DNA of 64,000 nt from Jejuia pallidilutea (GTDB taxonomy: Bacteria; Bacteroidota; Bacteroidia; Flavobacteriales; Flavobacteriaceae). The stretch spans positions 248,001-312,000 of the forward strand of contig NZ_PVEO01000005.1 of assembly GCF_002973595.1 (NCBI RefSeq). The letters run 5' to 3'. Position numbers and translations under genes: made by a program. Each line of letters begins with the position of its first letter. Within the stretch, counting starts at the first letter, position 1. This document shows positions 37,051 to 51,517 of the stretch, piece by piece. A model generated the notes under the pieces. That model was not told where the DNA came from and did not search any database. It saw only the letters and a list, made by a program, of their open reading frames with translations.

Positions 37051-37096
37051 AAATTGAACGATTTGGTAACTTTTTAATTTTTACAGTTACAATTCT

Positions 37097-38527
37097 ATGT
37101 GCAAAAAATTTTATATATTTTTTTTATTGCTTAATGTACTAGGTACAATTAGCTCACAAAATAGTTCTATTAGTTTAGAAAGCGCTCCTAACATTATAAT
37201 TATACTAGCAGACGATCTAGGTTTTAAAGATGTAGGCTTTAATGGCTGTGAAGATATACCCACTCCAAACATAGATAAAATTGCTTCTCAAGGCGTAAAA
37301 TTCACTAATGCTTATGTTACTTATGCTGTATGTGGCCCAAGTAGAGCAGGCCTAATTACTGGACGCTATCAAGATAGATTTGGATTTGGAAGAAACCCGT
37401 TATTTGCCCCAAACGACCCCAATATGGGGTTGCCCTTAACCGAAGAAACTTTAGCAAGTGCATTAAAAAAAGCCAACTACAAATCTATTGCTTTAGGCAA
37501 ATGGCACTTGGGAGCCCATGAAAGTTTGCGACCATTACGTAGAGGTTTTGATGATTTTTATGGCTTTTTAAGTGGTGGACATCAATATTTCCCAGAACTA
37601 TGGACCTTAAAAGACGAATATGAAGTAAAAGCACAATTTGATGCTTATAAAACCAAACTACTACGAGACAATGAACGTGTAGAGGAAAAAGAATATCTTA
37701 CAGATGCACTCTCACGAGAAGCTGTAAATTATATTGAAAAATATAAAATGCAACCTTTCTTTATGTACCTAGCCTATAATGCACCACACACACCCTTGCA
37801 AGCAACAGATAAATATTTAAACAGGTTTACTAACATTAAGGATACAAAACGAAAAACCTATGCAGCCATGGTAAGCGCCATGGATGACGGTGTTGGTTTA
37901 ATTTTAAACAAACTTGAAACTTTAGGATTAGCTGAAAATACCATTGTTTTCTTCCTGTCAGATAACGGTGGGCCAGAAAACCACAACGCATCTAATAATG
38001 GGGTTTTACGAGATGGCAAAGGCAGCCTTTTTGAAGGTGGCATTCACGTACCTTTTGCTATGAAATGGCCTAATAAAATATCTGCTGGCTTAATTTATAA
38101 TGCGCCAGTACTTTCTCTAGATATTTTTGCTACAGCTATTGCACAAGCTCCAGTAGCAATTACAACTAAAAACCAAATAGATGGTGTAAACTTAGTTCCA
38201 TTTTTAACTGGTAAAAATACTTCAAACCCTCATGAATACATGTTTTGGAGAAAGTTTGATGCTCATAATTTTGCAACGCGCGATAGCTTTGGAAATAAAA
38301 TGATATTTATTAAAGCAAACAATATGCTTTTTAACCTGAAACAAAATATTTCTGAAACAGAAAATTTAATAGAAACACACCCTGAAACTTTCAATCATTT
38401 AAAACAAAAATATGATGATTGGAAAAGTAAAATGTTAGATCCTATTTTTTTAGGCTTAAATACAAACGAAGCCTATAATAAAACACACCCAAATAGATTT
38501 GTTAGAGACAATAACCAAAAACAATAA
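37097..38527 (+). CDS. S1 family sulfatase
   Basis: A 476-residue exported sulfatase with a signal peptide (about residues 1-20, cleavage near ISSQ). The metal site starts with ILADDLGFKDVGF, the formylglycine Cys79 is in CGPSRAGLITG, GKWHLGA follows, and SDNGGPENHN is in the second half. It is closely similar in layout to the sulfatase at 24150 (shared QDRFGF, RRGFDDFYGFLSGG and MYLAYNAPHTPL-type stretches), so the two may be paralogues of one subfamily with different regiospecificity. First gene of the plus PUL arm, behind the shared promoter box. The next sulfatase starts 10 bp later. Confidence 0.93.
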   Translation: MCKKFYIFFLLLNVLGTISSQNSSISLESAPNIIIILADDLGFKDVGFNGCEDIPTPNIDKIASQGVKFTNAYVTYAVCGPSRAGLITGRYQDRFGFGRNPLFAPNDPNMGLPLTEETLASALKKANYKSIALGKWHLGAHESLRPLRRGFDDFYGFLSGGHQYFPELWTLKDEYEVKAQFDAYKTKLLRDNERVEEKEYLTDALSREAVNYIEKYKMQPFFMYLAYNAPHTPLQATDKYLNRFTNIKDTKRKTYAAMVSAMDDGVGLILNKLETLGLAENTIVFFLSDNGGPENHNASNNGVLRDGKGSLFEGGIHVPFAMKWPNKISAGLIYNAPVLSLDIFATAIAQAPVAITTKNQIDGVNLVPFLTGKNTSNPHEYMFWRKFDAHNFATRDSFGNKMIFIKANNMLFNLKQNISETENLIETHPETFNHLKQKYDDWKSKMLDPIFLGLNTNEAYNKTHPNRFVRDNNQKQ

Positions 38528-38537
38528 TAAACGCCAA

Positions 38538-40100
38538 ATGAAAAAAATAGCATACATACTGTTAACCTTTCTCGTTGTATTTGCTTCATGTAAAAATAAC
38601 AACGAAGCACAAAAAGACACATTACCCCAGAAAGAACAACAAAAATTACCCAACATTATTTTTATCTATGCCGATGATTTGGGCTACGGAGATGTTGGTG
38701 CTTACGGAGCTACAGAAATACAAACACCAAACATGGATAGGCTAGCTAAAAAGGGAGTAAAATTTACCAATGGTTATGCAACCTCAGCAACATGTTCTCC
38801 CAGTAGATTTGCTTTATTAACAGGCATTTACCCATGGCGTAACAAAAAAGCAAAAATTCTGGAAGGTTCAGCGCCTTTAATTATTGATACAACACAAATT
38901 ACACTTCCTAAAATACTAAAATCTAAAGGCTACAAAACAGGTATTGTTGGCAAATGGCATCTAGGTTTAGGAGATGGTGATGTAGATTGGAACGGGCGCA
39001 TTTCACCAGGGCCAAACGAGGTTGGTTTCGATTATAGCTACATTATGGCAGCTACCCAAGATAGAGTACCTACTGTATATATAAAAAATGGCTTTGTAGA
39101 AGGCTTAGACCCTAACGACCCTATACAAGTAAGTTACTCTAAAAATTTTGAAGGAGAACCAACAGGAACTGATAACCCAGAGCTTTTAAAAATGGTTGGC
39201 GACCCACAGCACAGTAACAGCATAAATAATGGGGTACCACGTATTGGATATATGAAAGGTGGCACATCTGCAAAGTGGATAGACGAAGATATGGCAGACA
39301 CTTTTTTAAAAGAAGCACAAAACTACATTGTAACACAAAAAAACAATCCCTTTTTCTTGTATTACGCTTTACAACAGCCCCATGTACCTCGCACACCGCA
39401 CCCTAGGTTTGTTGGAACATCTGGCATGGGACCTCGCGGTGATGTTATTGTTGAGGCAGATTGGTGTATTGGAGAGTTGTTAAAAACCCTAGAAAACGAA
39501 AATTTATTAGAAAACACACTCATTGTGTTTTCTAGTGATAATGGTCCTGTTCTAGATGATGGGTATGTAGACAATGCTAATGAAAAACTTGGTAACCACA
39601 AGCCCTGGGGAGATCTAAGAGGCGGTAAATATAGCCTCTTTGAAGCTGGAACACGTGTACCGTTTGTAACTTATTGGAAAGGTAGAATAGCCCCTAAAAC
39701 CTCAGATGCCTTAGTGTCCCAAGTTGATTTATTATCATCTTTATCCTCTCTTGTAGATGGTGAAGTCCCTAAAACCGATAGTAAAAACTTACTAAATACG
39801 TTTTTAGGCGAAACCACACAGGGAAGAGAAAACTTAATTATTGAAGCTACAACCCGTACTGCATTAAGAGCGGGCGACTGGATATTAATTCCTCCCTACA
39901 AAGGACCCGCAGTAAACAAAATAAAAAATATAGAAACAGGTAACTCGAAAGAATATCAACTCTATAACTTGAAAAAAGATATTGGTCAGAAAAACAATCT
40001 AGCAAAGCATAACCCTGAAAAATTAGAAGAGATGATAAACACGTTCGAATCTATAAGAGGCAAATCTTACAGCGATACCGAAGAACCTGTGTTTAGGTAA
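38538..40100 (+). CDS. S1 family sulfatase, lipoprotein
   Basis: A 520-residue lipoprotein sulfatase (lipobox VFASC, Cys18). The metal site is IYADDLGYGDVGAYG, the formylglycine Cys86 is in CSPSRFALLTG, GKWHLGLGDGD follows, and FSSDNGPVLDDGY carries the second metal ligands. An extra loop (RFVGTSGMGPRGDVIVEADW) and the large insert before it resemble galactose- or GalNAc-6-sulfatases (S1_15-like), an impression that needs checking in a sulfatase classification. The ATG at 38538 is preferred because it starts the lipoprotein signal; an upstream ATG at 38499 would overlap the previous gene. The GH128-like gene follows after 18 bp. Confidence 0.92.
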   Translation: MKKIAYILLTFLVVFASCKNNNEAQKDTLPQKEQQKLPNIIFIYADDLGYGDVGAYGATEIQTPNMDRLAKKGVKFTNGYATSATCSPSRFALLTGIYPWRNKKAKILEGSAPLIIDTTQITLPKILKSKGYKTGIVGKWHLGLGDGDVDWNGRISPGPNEVGFDYSYIMAATQDRVPTVYIKNGFVEGLDPNDPIQVSYSKNFEGEPTGTDNPELLKMVGDPQHSNSINNGVPRIGYMKGGTSAKWIDEDMADTFLKEAQNYIVTQKNNPFFLYYALQQPHVPRTPHPRFVGTSGMGPRGDVIVEADWCIGELLKTLENENLLENTLIVFSSDNGPVLDDGYVDNANEKLGNHKPWGDLRGGKYSLFEAGTRVPFVTYWKGRIAPKTSDALVSQVDLLSSLSSLVDGEVPKTDSKNLLNTFLGETTQGRENLIIEATTRTALRAGDWILIPPYKGPAVNKIKNIETGNSKEYQLYNLKKDIGQKNNLAKHNPEKLEEMINTFESIRGKSYSDTEEPVFR

Positions 40101-40118
40101 AATTAATATTTATTAGCT

Positions 40119-41984
40119 ATGAAAAAGAATATTTTACTGTTAAGCATGCTAGTGGTTTCAATATGGAGCTATTCACAACAAATCATATGGACTGGAAATG
40201 CTGGAAACAACGATTTTTTTGACGAAAACAACTGGCAGGACAACACCACAAACCAGCCTCCTACGGCAGGATCTATAGATATTAATCAAGCCATTAATTT
40301 AAACTTACAATTACATAATGCAAATGATACAGTTATAGCTAATGGCATTATTAATTTAGGAACAGGAAGTTTATCAGTAATAGCATCTTATCTTGAAGCA
40401 AATGCATTTTCGGGCGGAAGCATAACTATAGATAATGAAGCATATATTAATTTAAGTGCTATTTCCCCTTTACAAAATAATGTAATCATTAACTTTACAT
40501 CTGGCATTGGTTGGGTAAGAACCTTAAATAAAAAAGGAAGCGCTATAATTAACGATAATATATCTCAAATTCAAGTTAATGGAGCTGTAGCAGCTTATCA
40601 ATCCAACCTTCGCTTAGATAATTATTATCTAAACGGCACCGTAATTAGAAGTAACGATATATCAACCAGTCCTTTAACTCTATATGACGATGTGAATTTA
40701 CAAGGTGTTTCGGCAAATTTAAGTTTAGATATTATTCATAGCGGATCTACAATTCCCAACGGTTTGGATAATAAGGCAGAGTCCTTCATTCTAAAAAAAG
40801 GATTCATGGCAACTCTAGCAATTACTGAAGATGGTACTAGTAAAAGTAAAAATTACATTGCTTCGGAAGCAGATTTAATTGTTAATGAACTTCCAGAATA
40901 TTTACTAAATGATGTTTCTTTTATTAGAGTTGTTCCATGGAATTGGGTCACAAAAAAAGGTATAGGAGGAAATACTTCTGGTTTAAACACCGAATGGTTT
41001 TACAGATGGAATAATACTGGGGCTTCATCAATAGATATTGAATATGCGCCTATGTCTTGGGGTTTTGGAGGCGCTAATGACGATGGAGATATTGCATTAT
41101 ACAAATCTAAATACAAAGCAACGCATGTATTGGCGTTTAATGAATCTGATAACTGTAATGATCAATCAGGGCAGTACAATAATTTGTGTGATACAGATGT
41201 TGCCGTAAGCACTTATAAAAATTTAATGAAAACAGGCTTACGCCTAGTATCACCTAGTGGTAGGGAAAATGCGCCTTTTGGTTGGCTAAAAGAATTTCAC
41301 GACAAAGCCAATGCCCAAGATATTAGAATAGATGTTATTGGTGTACATTGGTACGATTGGGCATCAAACCCTGCTAATAGCCCAAATGCAAATCCTAGTG
41401 CAGTTTTTAACAGGTTTAAGAATTACCTACAAAGAGTTTACGATTTATATGGATTACCCATTTGGATTACCGAATTTAATGCTAACCCTAATCGGTCTAA
41501 TGCTACAAATTATGGGTTTATGCAATTGGCACTACCCTATTTAGAAACTTTAGATTATGTTGAGCGCTACGCTTGGTTTGAGCCTTTTTCAAATACGGCA
41601 GATTATTACGACCCAACAGGAACCAGTTTAACAAATGTGGGGGCTTTTTATAAAAATCAAGTTTCTACTCCTGCTGTACCAGAATCTACTATCTCAGCCA
41701 ATAGCAATTTAGATTTTTATTATACCTTAGGTGTTAATAATTTAGACACTAGTAACGCATTACTATACCCAAACCCTACCAACGGTATAATAACTTTAAG
41801 AGCAATAGAAGGAATCGCTTCATACAATATTTATAATGTTCAGGGACAAAGAATCAAGTCAAGAAAAAATATAAACGCAACGGAAATAAAAATAAATCTA
41901 TCTAAAGAGAATAAGGGAATTTATATTTTAAGAATTATTGATAATAATGGTAATCCATCTTCAAAAAAAATAATTTTAGATTAA
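40119..41984 (+). CDS. GH128-like (Glyco_hydro_cc) enzyme with T9SS sorting domain
   Basis: A 621-residue secreted enzyme. A signal peptide (about 1-19) is followed by a beta-rich N-terminal module (about 20-255, starting IIWTGNAGNNDFFDENNW and ending FILKKGFMATLAITEDG) seen in several T9SS-exported marine hydrolases. The Glyco_hydro_cc barrel covers about 262-515, with likely catalytic Glu342 in VLAFNESDN and Glu452 in IWITEFNANP. A T9SS type A tail (about 545-621) directs secretion or surface attachment. The catalytic core is only distantly like the GH128-like lipoprotein of the other arm, so the PUL has two different enzymes of one superfamily. The real linkage cut is unknown. Confidence 0.82.
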   Translation: MKKNILLLSMLVVSIWSYSQQIIWTGNAGNNDFFDENNWQDNTTNQPPTAGSIDINQAINLNLQLHNANDTVIANGIINLGTGSLSVIASYLEANAFSGGSITIDNEAYINLSAISPLQNNVIINFTSGIGWVRTLNKKGSAIINDNISQIQVNGAVAAYQSNLRLDNYYLNGTVIRSNDISTSPLTLYDDVNLQGVSANLSLDIIHSGSTIPNGLDNKAESFILKKGFMATLAITEDGTSKSKNYIASEADLIVNELPEYLLNDVSFIRVVPWNWVTKKGIGGNTSGLNTEWFYRWNNTGASSIDIEYAPMSWGFGGANDDGDIALYKSKYKATHVLAFNESDNCNDQSGQYNNLCDTDVAVSTYKNLMKTGLRLVSPSGRENAPFGWLKEFHDKANAQDIRIDVIGVHWYDWASNPANSPNANPSAVFNRFKNYLQRVYDLYGLPIWITEFNANPNRSNATNYGFMQLALPYLETLDYVERYAWFEPFSNTADYYDPTGTSLTNVGAFYKNQVSTPAVPESTISANSNLDFYYTLGVNNLDTSNALLYPNPTNGIITLRAIEGIASYNIYNVQGQRIKSRKNINATEIKINLSKENKGIYILRIIDNNGNPSSKKIILD

Positions 41985-41997
41985 AATATATAAATGG

Positions 41998-42657
41998 ATG
42001 AACTTTAAACAAAAGTGGTTTTTTACAATATTAGTTTTAGGTTTTTTAACAGTAACAGCCTTTTGTAATAAAACTAAAAAAGTTTTAATTATTGGCGATT
42101 CTATTTCAATAGGATACACGCCATTTGTAAAAGAATATTTCTTAAACAATGCAATAATTTATCATAACGAAGGAAATGCGCAACATACAGGTACAGGACT
42201 ATTAAAAATTGAAGATTGGCTAAAAGACAAAGATTGGGATATTATTCAGTTTAATTGGGGTTTGTGGGATTTATGCTATCGTCATCCCGATTCCAAAGAA
42301 TATGGAAATAGGGATAAAATAAATGGGAAACCTGAATTTACTGTTGAACAATATGCATCAAATCTTAACGCAATAGTATCTATTATAAAGAAAACATCGA
42401 ACGCAAAATTAATTTTTGTAACAACTACCTACGTACCTAAAAACGAACCTGGGAGACATAAAAATGATGTTAGTAAGTACAACGAAGCCGCAAAACTAAT
42501 TATGAAAAAACATAACGTAATTGTAAATGATGTTTATGAACAATCTGTTGATATTCACAGTAAACACGGAAAGGGCGATAACGATGTACATTACACCACA
42601 AAAGGTTACAAAAAACTTAGCGAACCCATTATAAAATTTCTAGAATCTAATATTTAA
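41998..42657 (+). CDS. SGNH/GDSL hydrolase, likely carbohydrate esterase
   Basis: A 219-residue exported SGNH-fold hydrolase. An N-terminal signal anchor (about 1-22) precedes VLIIGDSISIGY with the nucleophile Ser35. NEGNAQHTGTG and FNWGLWDL carry the oxyanion Gly and Asn, and DNDVHYTTKGYKKL carries the catalytic Asp and His. PUL members of this fold remove acetyl groups from polysaccharides, which suggests the substrate is acetylated as well as sulfated (inference). It lies between the GH128-like enzyme and a sulfatase with gaps of 13 and 3 bp. Confidence 0.85.
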   Translation: MNFKQKWFFTILVLGFLTVTAFCNKTKKVLIIGDSISIGYTPFVKEYFLNNAIIYHNEGNAQHTGTGLLKIEDWLKDKDWDIIQFNWGLWDLCYRHPDSKEYGNRDKINGKPEFTVEQYASNLNAIVSIIKKTSNAKLIFVTTTYVPKNEPGRHKNDVSKYNEAAKLIMKKHNVIVNDVYEQSVDIHSKHGKGDNDVHYTTKGYKKLSEPIIKFLESNI

Positions 42658-42660
42658 ATA

Positions 42661-44076
42661 ATGAATATAAAACACCTTGTTATAGTAATAATTACTATTC
42701 TGTCAACATCCTGCGCTGAAAGCAAAAAAGATAAAATGAACAAAAAACCAAACATCATCTATATTCTAGCGGATGATTTAGGTTATGGCGATTTAAGCTG
42801 TTACGGACAAACAAAATTCACCACACCAAATATAGATGCTTTAGCTGAAGAAGGCATGCTTTTTATGCAACACTATTCTGGATCAACAGTTTGCGCTCCA
42901 TCACGATCAACCTTATTAACCGGACTGCATACAGGGCACACACCCATTCGAGGCAATAAAGAAGTAAGACCAGAAGGCCAATGGCCATTACCAGATTCAA
43001 CCTATACAATTGCAGAACTTTTAAAAAACCAAGGCTATGCTACAGGTGCTTTTGGGAAATGGGGCTTGGGATATCCTGGTTCAGAAGGCGACCCATTAAA
43101 ACAAGGTTTTGATACATTTTACGGGTACAATTGTCAGCGACTAGGACATCATTATTACCCATACTATTTATGGAACAACGACAAAAAAGTAATGCTAGAT
43201 GGGAATTCGGGTACTAAAACAGAACAGTATGCCCCAGACTTAATTCATCAAGAGGCTCTAAATTTCATAGAAAAAAATAAGGAAAAGTCATTTTTTTTAT
43301 ATTACCCAAGTATTATTCCGCACGCAGAATTAGTAGCTCCTAAAAACTATATGGATAAATATATTGGAAAATATAATCCTGAAAAAGAATTTAAGGGAAC
43401 TGATGGCGGCAAAGGTTACAAAGACGGCAAGTACGGCTCCCAAAAGAATGCACATGCTGCATTTGCGGCTATGATTAATGTATTAGATGATCAGGTTGGT
43501 GAAATTGTTAGGAAAGTTAGGGACTTAGGCTTAGAAGAAAACACCATATTTATTTTCACCTCAGATAACGGTCCGCACCAAGAAGCTGGGGCAGATCCAG
43601 ATTATTTTAACAGTAACGGTATTTTAAAAGGGTATAAACGCGATTTATTTGAAGGCGGTATACGCGTACCAATGATTGCTAAATGGAAAGGCAAGATTAA
43701 AGAAGGGCGTAGCACCAACCATGTATCGGCTTTTTGGGATGTTATGCCAACATTTGCCGATATTTTAAATGTTAATATTACATCTAAAACAGACGGAATT
43801 TCCTTTTTGCCAACCTTAGTTGAAACTAACAATCAGCAACATCATGATTACCTATATTGGGAGTTTCATGAAAGAGGTGGACGACAGGCCATAAGAAAGG
43901 ATAATTGGAAATTGGTAAAATACAACGTAAAAAATACCCCCAAATATTATCTGTTCAATTTAGATACAGATCCTAGTGAAACACAAAATCTCTCAGAAAC
44001 ATATCCTAAAATATTAGAAGATCTTACGGCTATATTGGAAAATTCTAGAAGCGAATCTGAAATTTTTAAATTTTAA
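42661..44076 (+). CDS. S1 family sulfatase, lipoprotein
   Basis: A 471-residue sulfatase with a lipobox (STSC, Cys18). It shows the metal site ILADDLGYGDLSCYG, formylglycine Cys79 in CAPSRSTLLTG, GKWGLGYPGSEGDP (Trp-Gly replaces the common Trp-His-Leu), HHYYPYYLWNN, and FTSDNGPHQEAGADPDYFN. The replaced His in the GKW motif and the FNSNGILKGYKRDLFEGG loop set it apart from the other five and match an arylsulfatase-A-like group common in Bacteroidota. The next sulfatase starts 12 bp downstream. Confidence 0.92.
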   Translation: MNIKHLVIVIITILSTSCAESKKDKMNKKPNIIYILADDLGYGDLSCYGQTKFTTPNIDALAEEGMLFMQHYSGSTVCAPSRSTLLTGLHTGHTPIRGNKEVRPEGQWPLPDSTYTIAELLKNQGYATGAFGKWGLGYPGSEGDPLKQGFDTFYGYNCQRLGHHYYPYYLWNNDKKVMLDGNSGTKTEQYAPDLIHQEALNFIEKNKEKSFFLYYPSIIPHAELVAPKNYMDKYIGKYNPEKEFKGTDGGKGYKDGKYGSQKNAHAAFAAMINVLDDQVGEIVRKVRDLGLEENTIFIFTSDNGPHQEAGADPDYFNSNGILKGYKRDLFEGGIRVPMIAKWKGKIKEGRSTNHVSAFWDVMPTFADILNVNITSKTDGISFLPTLVETNNQQHHDYLYWEFHERGGRQAIRKDNWKLVKYNVKNTPKYYLFNLDTDPSETQNLSETYPKILEDLTAILENSRSESEIFKF

Positions 44077-44088
44077 GAAACAAGCATA

Positions 44089-45564
44089 ATGCTAATTAAA
44101 ATAAACGTAAAAGGTTGTCTATTTACTATCGGAATTCTATTTTTTTACGGATGTAAATCTCAGGAAAAAATAAATTTTGACCTAGAGACAACAGATTACA
44201 ATATTTTATGGATTATTGCCGACGATTTAGGAACAGATTTAAGTTGCTATGGTAACGATTTGGTATACACGCCCCATTTAGACAAGCTGGCTTCTGAATC
44301 TGTTCTACACAAAAAACTATTTACGGTTTCAGCAGTTTGTTCTCCTAGTAGATCTAGTTTTATTACAGGCATGTACCCCGTTACTCTCGGCGTTCATCAA
44401 CACAGAACACGCTTAAAAAAAGAGTTACCTAATAATATCAAACCCATCACGCAATATTTTAAAAATGCTGGATATTTTGTTACTAATGGCCATGTAAATA
44501 AAATTGATGCAAAAGGTAAAATGGATTATAATTTTAAGGCAGAATTTAATGACCTATATCAAGGAACGCATTGGAGGCAAAGAGGTAAAGGGCAAAAATT
44601 CTTTTCTCAAATACAAGTATTTTATCCTCACAGACCCTTCCATTTAGATTCATTGCATCCTATTAATCCCGATTTAGTAAAATTACCTCCCTATTATCCA
44701 GATCATCCATTAGCCAGAAAAGACTGGGCTTTATATTTAGAAACTGTACAATTAGTTGACGTGAATGTAGGCAAGGTATTAAAACAATTAGAAGAAGATG
44801 GCCTTTTAGACAAAACCATCATTTTTTTCTTTGGAGACCAAGGGCGCCCTCATGTTCGTGCCAAACAATTTTTGTATGATTCGGGAATCAACACACCATT
44901 AATGGTAAGATATCCAAATGGACATAAAGCAGGAAGCGTTTCAAATAAGTTGATAAGCAATATAGATATTCCAGCGGCCACATTAGCTTTAGCAGGAATA
45001 GAAAAACCTTTGTATATGCAAGGTCAGGATTTTTTATCGAAAGCCTTTAAAAGAACTTATGTGTTCTCAATGAGAGATCGCCGCGACGAAACAGTAGACA
45101 GAATAAGGTCTGTTCGTTCTAAAAAATTTAAGTACATCAAAAATTATTATATCAATAAACCATACACACAATATAACACCTACAAGGAAATGCATTATCC
45201 CATGTTACCATTAATGCACGTTATGTTTGAAGAAGGTAAATTAAATGATGTCCAAAAACCGTTTATGGGGTTGTACAGACCAACCGAAGAACTCTATGAT
45301 TTAGAAAAAGACCCATTTGAAATTAACAACTTAGCAGAAAACATAAATTACAGTACAGAACTAAAAAAATTACGAGCTGAATTAAATAAATGGGTTAAAA
45401 AAAATGATTTAGGCACTTATCCAGAAGATAAAAACGAGATTGTAACAGCGCAAGACGAAGCTTCTAAAAGGCTTAAAATAATTTTAAAACAAAGAAAATT
45501 ATCTGAAAACGCCACGAACAAAGAGCTTGTTGAATATTGGGAAAAGGAATTATTAAATAAATAA
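44089..45564 (+). CDS. S1 family sulfatase, N-sulfatase-like group
   Basis: A 491-residue sulfatase with a lipobox (FFYGC, Cys22). It shows IIADDLGTDLSCYGND, formylglycine Cys84 in CSPSRSSFITG, then GVHQHRTRLKKELP with the active-site His pair, FFFGDQGRPHVRAKQFLYD, and RYPNGHKAGS. The order GDQGRPHVRAKQFLYDSGI is typical of the heparan N-sulfatase-like part of S1, whose marine members also act on O-sulfate groups. It ends the first plus-strand operon; a 302-bp gap follows before the GH2 gene. Confidence 0.92.
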   Translation: MLIKINVKGCLFTIGILFFYGCKSQEKINFDLETTDYNILWIIADDLGTDLSCYGNDLVYTPHLDKLASESVLHKKLFTVSAVCSPSRSSFITGMYPVTLGVHQHRTRLKKELPNNIKPITQYFKNAGYFVTNGHVNKIDAKGKMDYNFKAEFNDLYQGTHWRQRGKGQKFFSQIQVFYPHRPFHLDSLHPINPDLVKLPPYYPDHPLARKDWALYLETVQLVDVNVGKVLKQLEEDGLLDKTIIFFFGDQGRPHVRAKQFLYDSGINTPLMVRYPNGHKAGSVSNKLISNIDIPAATLALAGIEKPLYMQGQDFLSKAFKRTYVFSMRDRRDETVDRIRSVRSKKFKYIKNYYINKPYTQYNTYKEMHYPMLPLMHVMFEEGKLNDVQKPFMGLYRPTEELYDLEKDPFEINNLAENINYSTELKKLRAELNKWVKKNDLGTYPEDKNEIVTAQDEASKRLKIILKQRKLSENATNKELVEYWEKELLNK

Positions 45565-50580
<5,016 letters not shown>

Positions 50581-50812
50581 AAATCGATAAAAAGAACCTT
50601 TAATTCATTAGTAATATTAGGTTTATTGTCTTACAAATAAGACAATGTACAGACCAATTCTTTCAATCCAGGAAAATTATGGCTAGATACTAATGTACAA
50701 CATATTAATTCGCACGGTGGCTGATCATTATATTACAATAACTCCTGTGTATTAGTATAGAGAACATAAAACAGCTGGAAATAATGATAATGAAGCTATG
50801 GTAGGTGTTTAA
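50581..50812 (+). pseudogene. Decayed N-terminus of a GH43 exo-beta-1,3-galactanase-like gene
   Basis: Directly after the last sulfatase, one frame reads a signal-peptide-like KSIKRTFNSLVILGLLSYK, a stop at 50638-50640, then SFNPGKLWLDTNVQHINSHGG, a stop at 50722-50724 and LYYNN. A frameshift follows and the next frame reads YREHKTAGNNDNEAMVGV, then a stop at 50810-50812. W-x-D-T-x-G-x-x-I-N-A-H-G-G-G followed by Y-W-x-G-E-H-K and Q/M-V-G-V is the start of the GH43 subfamily that includes exo-beta-1,3-galactanases. The rest of the enzyme is gone; 50813-50890 has no recognisable coding content. It tells what this PUL used to cut. Confidence 0.6.
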
Positions 50813-50894
50813 TGTATCTAAATACCCAAAAGGAAGATATATATTGATAATTAAGGGAAAAACGAAAATGCATATTTGTTGTACCTGCATAAAA

Positions 50895-50926
50895 AAAGCC
50901 TTTACAAGAAATCTTGTAAAGGCTTT
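50895..50926 (-). terminator. Terminator of the tRNA pair
   Basis: AAAGCCTTTACAAG (50895-50908) and CTTGTAAAGGCTTT (50913-50926) form a perfect 14-bp stem. On the minus strand a T run follows directly after the tRNA-Leu 3' end. Confidence 0.85.
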
Positions 50927-50927
50927 G

Positions 50928-51012
50928 TACTGAAGGCGGGACTTGAACCCGCACGGACTAAATGTCCATTGGATTTTAAGTCCAACGTGTCTACCAATTC
51001 CACCACTTCAGC
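50928..51012 (-). tRNA. tRNA-Leu (anticodon TAA)
   Basis: The minus strand begins GCTGAAGTGGTGGAATTGG. The anticodon arm is TTGGA-CTTAAAA-TCCAA, giving anticodon TAA, which reads Leu UUA codons. A long variable arm (class II, as expected for Leu) and the T arm GCGGG-TTCAAGT-CCCGC follow. The acceptor stem GCTGAAG/CTTCAGT closes with one wobble pair. It is 85 nt long, and CCA is not encoded. Confidence 0.95.
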
Positions 51013-51065
51013 ATAGTTAGAGTACACTAGGCACATCAACTAATTGGTATGTTTTAAAGTATCAG

Positions 51066-51137
51066 AGCGAAAGACGGGATTTGAACCCGCGACCCTCACC
51101 TTGGCAAGGTGATGCTCTACCCCTGAGCTACTTTCGC
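51066..51137 (-). tRNA. tRNA-Gly (anticodon GCC)
   Basis: The minus strand begins GCGAAAGTAGCTCAGGGGTA. The anticodon arm is CACCT-TGCCAAGG-type with anticodon GCC for Gly GGC/GGU codons. The T arm is GCGGG-TTCAAAT-CCCGT and the acceptor stem GCGAAAG/CTTTCGC is perfect. It is 72 nt long, 53 bp upstream of tRNA-Leu on the same strand and probably cotranscribed. Confidence 0.95.
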
Positions 51138-51517
51138 AGTTTTTAAATGAACGTGCAATGTTGCTATTGCGGATGCAAATTTAAAATATTTCTAGGAAAT
51201 GCAAAGCCTTTTACCGAAATAAATAAAAATAATTTTAAGCCTGCTTTTTCTTTACCAGCATACGCTTAATTTCATTGAGTTTCATAAGCGCTTCTACTGG
51301 TGTAAGTGTTTCAATATCAACATATAAATTTTTTAGCTTTAGAAGCTTAAGAGTTAAACATTGTGAGGTAGGACATTATGTTTTTATCTCTTTTTATTTT
51401 TTTATCCGCTACAATTATTCCTACATCCTTTAAAACTATGGTTTTGTTTCATCTTCCCATTTGTTTTTTGTATATTTTAGGAAGCTTATCATTAAGTTGA
51501 TAAATAAATTACTAACA
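51138..51517. other. Gene-free stretch with a displaced mutS tail
   Basis: The only recognisable content is the mutS 3'-end copy at 51225-51319 (minus strand). The 200 bp after it are AT-rich leader of the sigma54-type regulator, with no clear promoter. Confidence 0.5.
51225..51319 (-). repeat. Displaced duplicate of the mutS 3' end
   Basis: These 95 bp match 57121-57215, the 3' end of mutS, at 92 positions with no gaps. On the minus strand they encode [20 protein letters not shown] then LVKKKQA and the stop, against [20 protein letters not shown] and LIKKKQA in mutS. The three differences are one silent and two conservative changes (V/I, E/D). Similarity ends upstream of Asp, so it is a tail without a gene. 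It is the far end of the inserted signalling cassette. Confidence 0.85.

Larger units (their letters stand above)
36789..37096. promoter_or_regulatory. Divergent regulatory region between the two PUL arms
   Basis: 308 bp without a gene separate the regulator (minus) and the first plus-strand sulfatase. It holds the palindromic box at 37015-37034 and the -7 element at 37043-37050 for the plus arm. I see no clear TAnnTTTG element for the regulator on the minus strand. Confidence 0.55.

Noticed and set aside
50813-50890. Continuation of the GH43 remnant
   Set aside because: The frame VSKYPKGRYILIIKGKTK is open but does not clearly match the next part of GH43.
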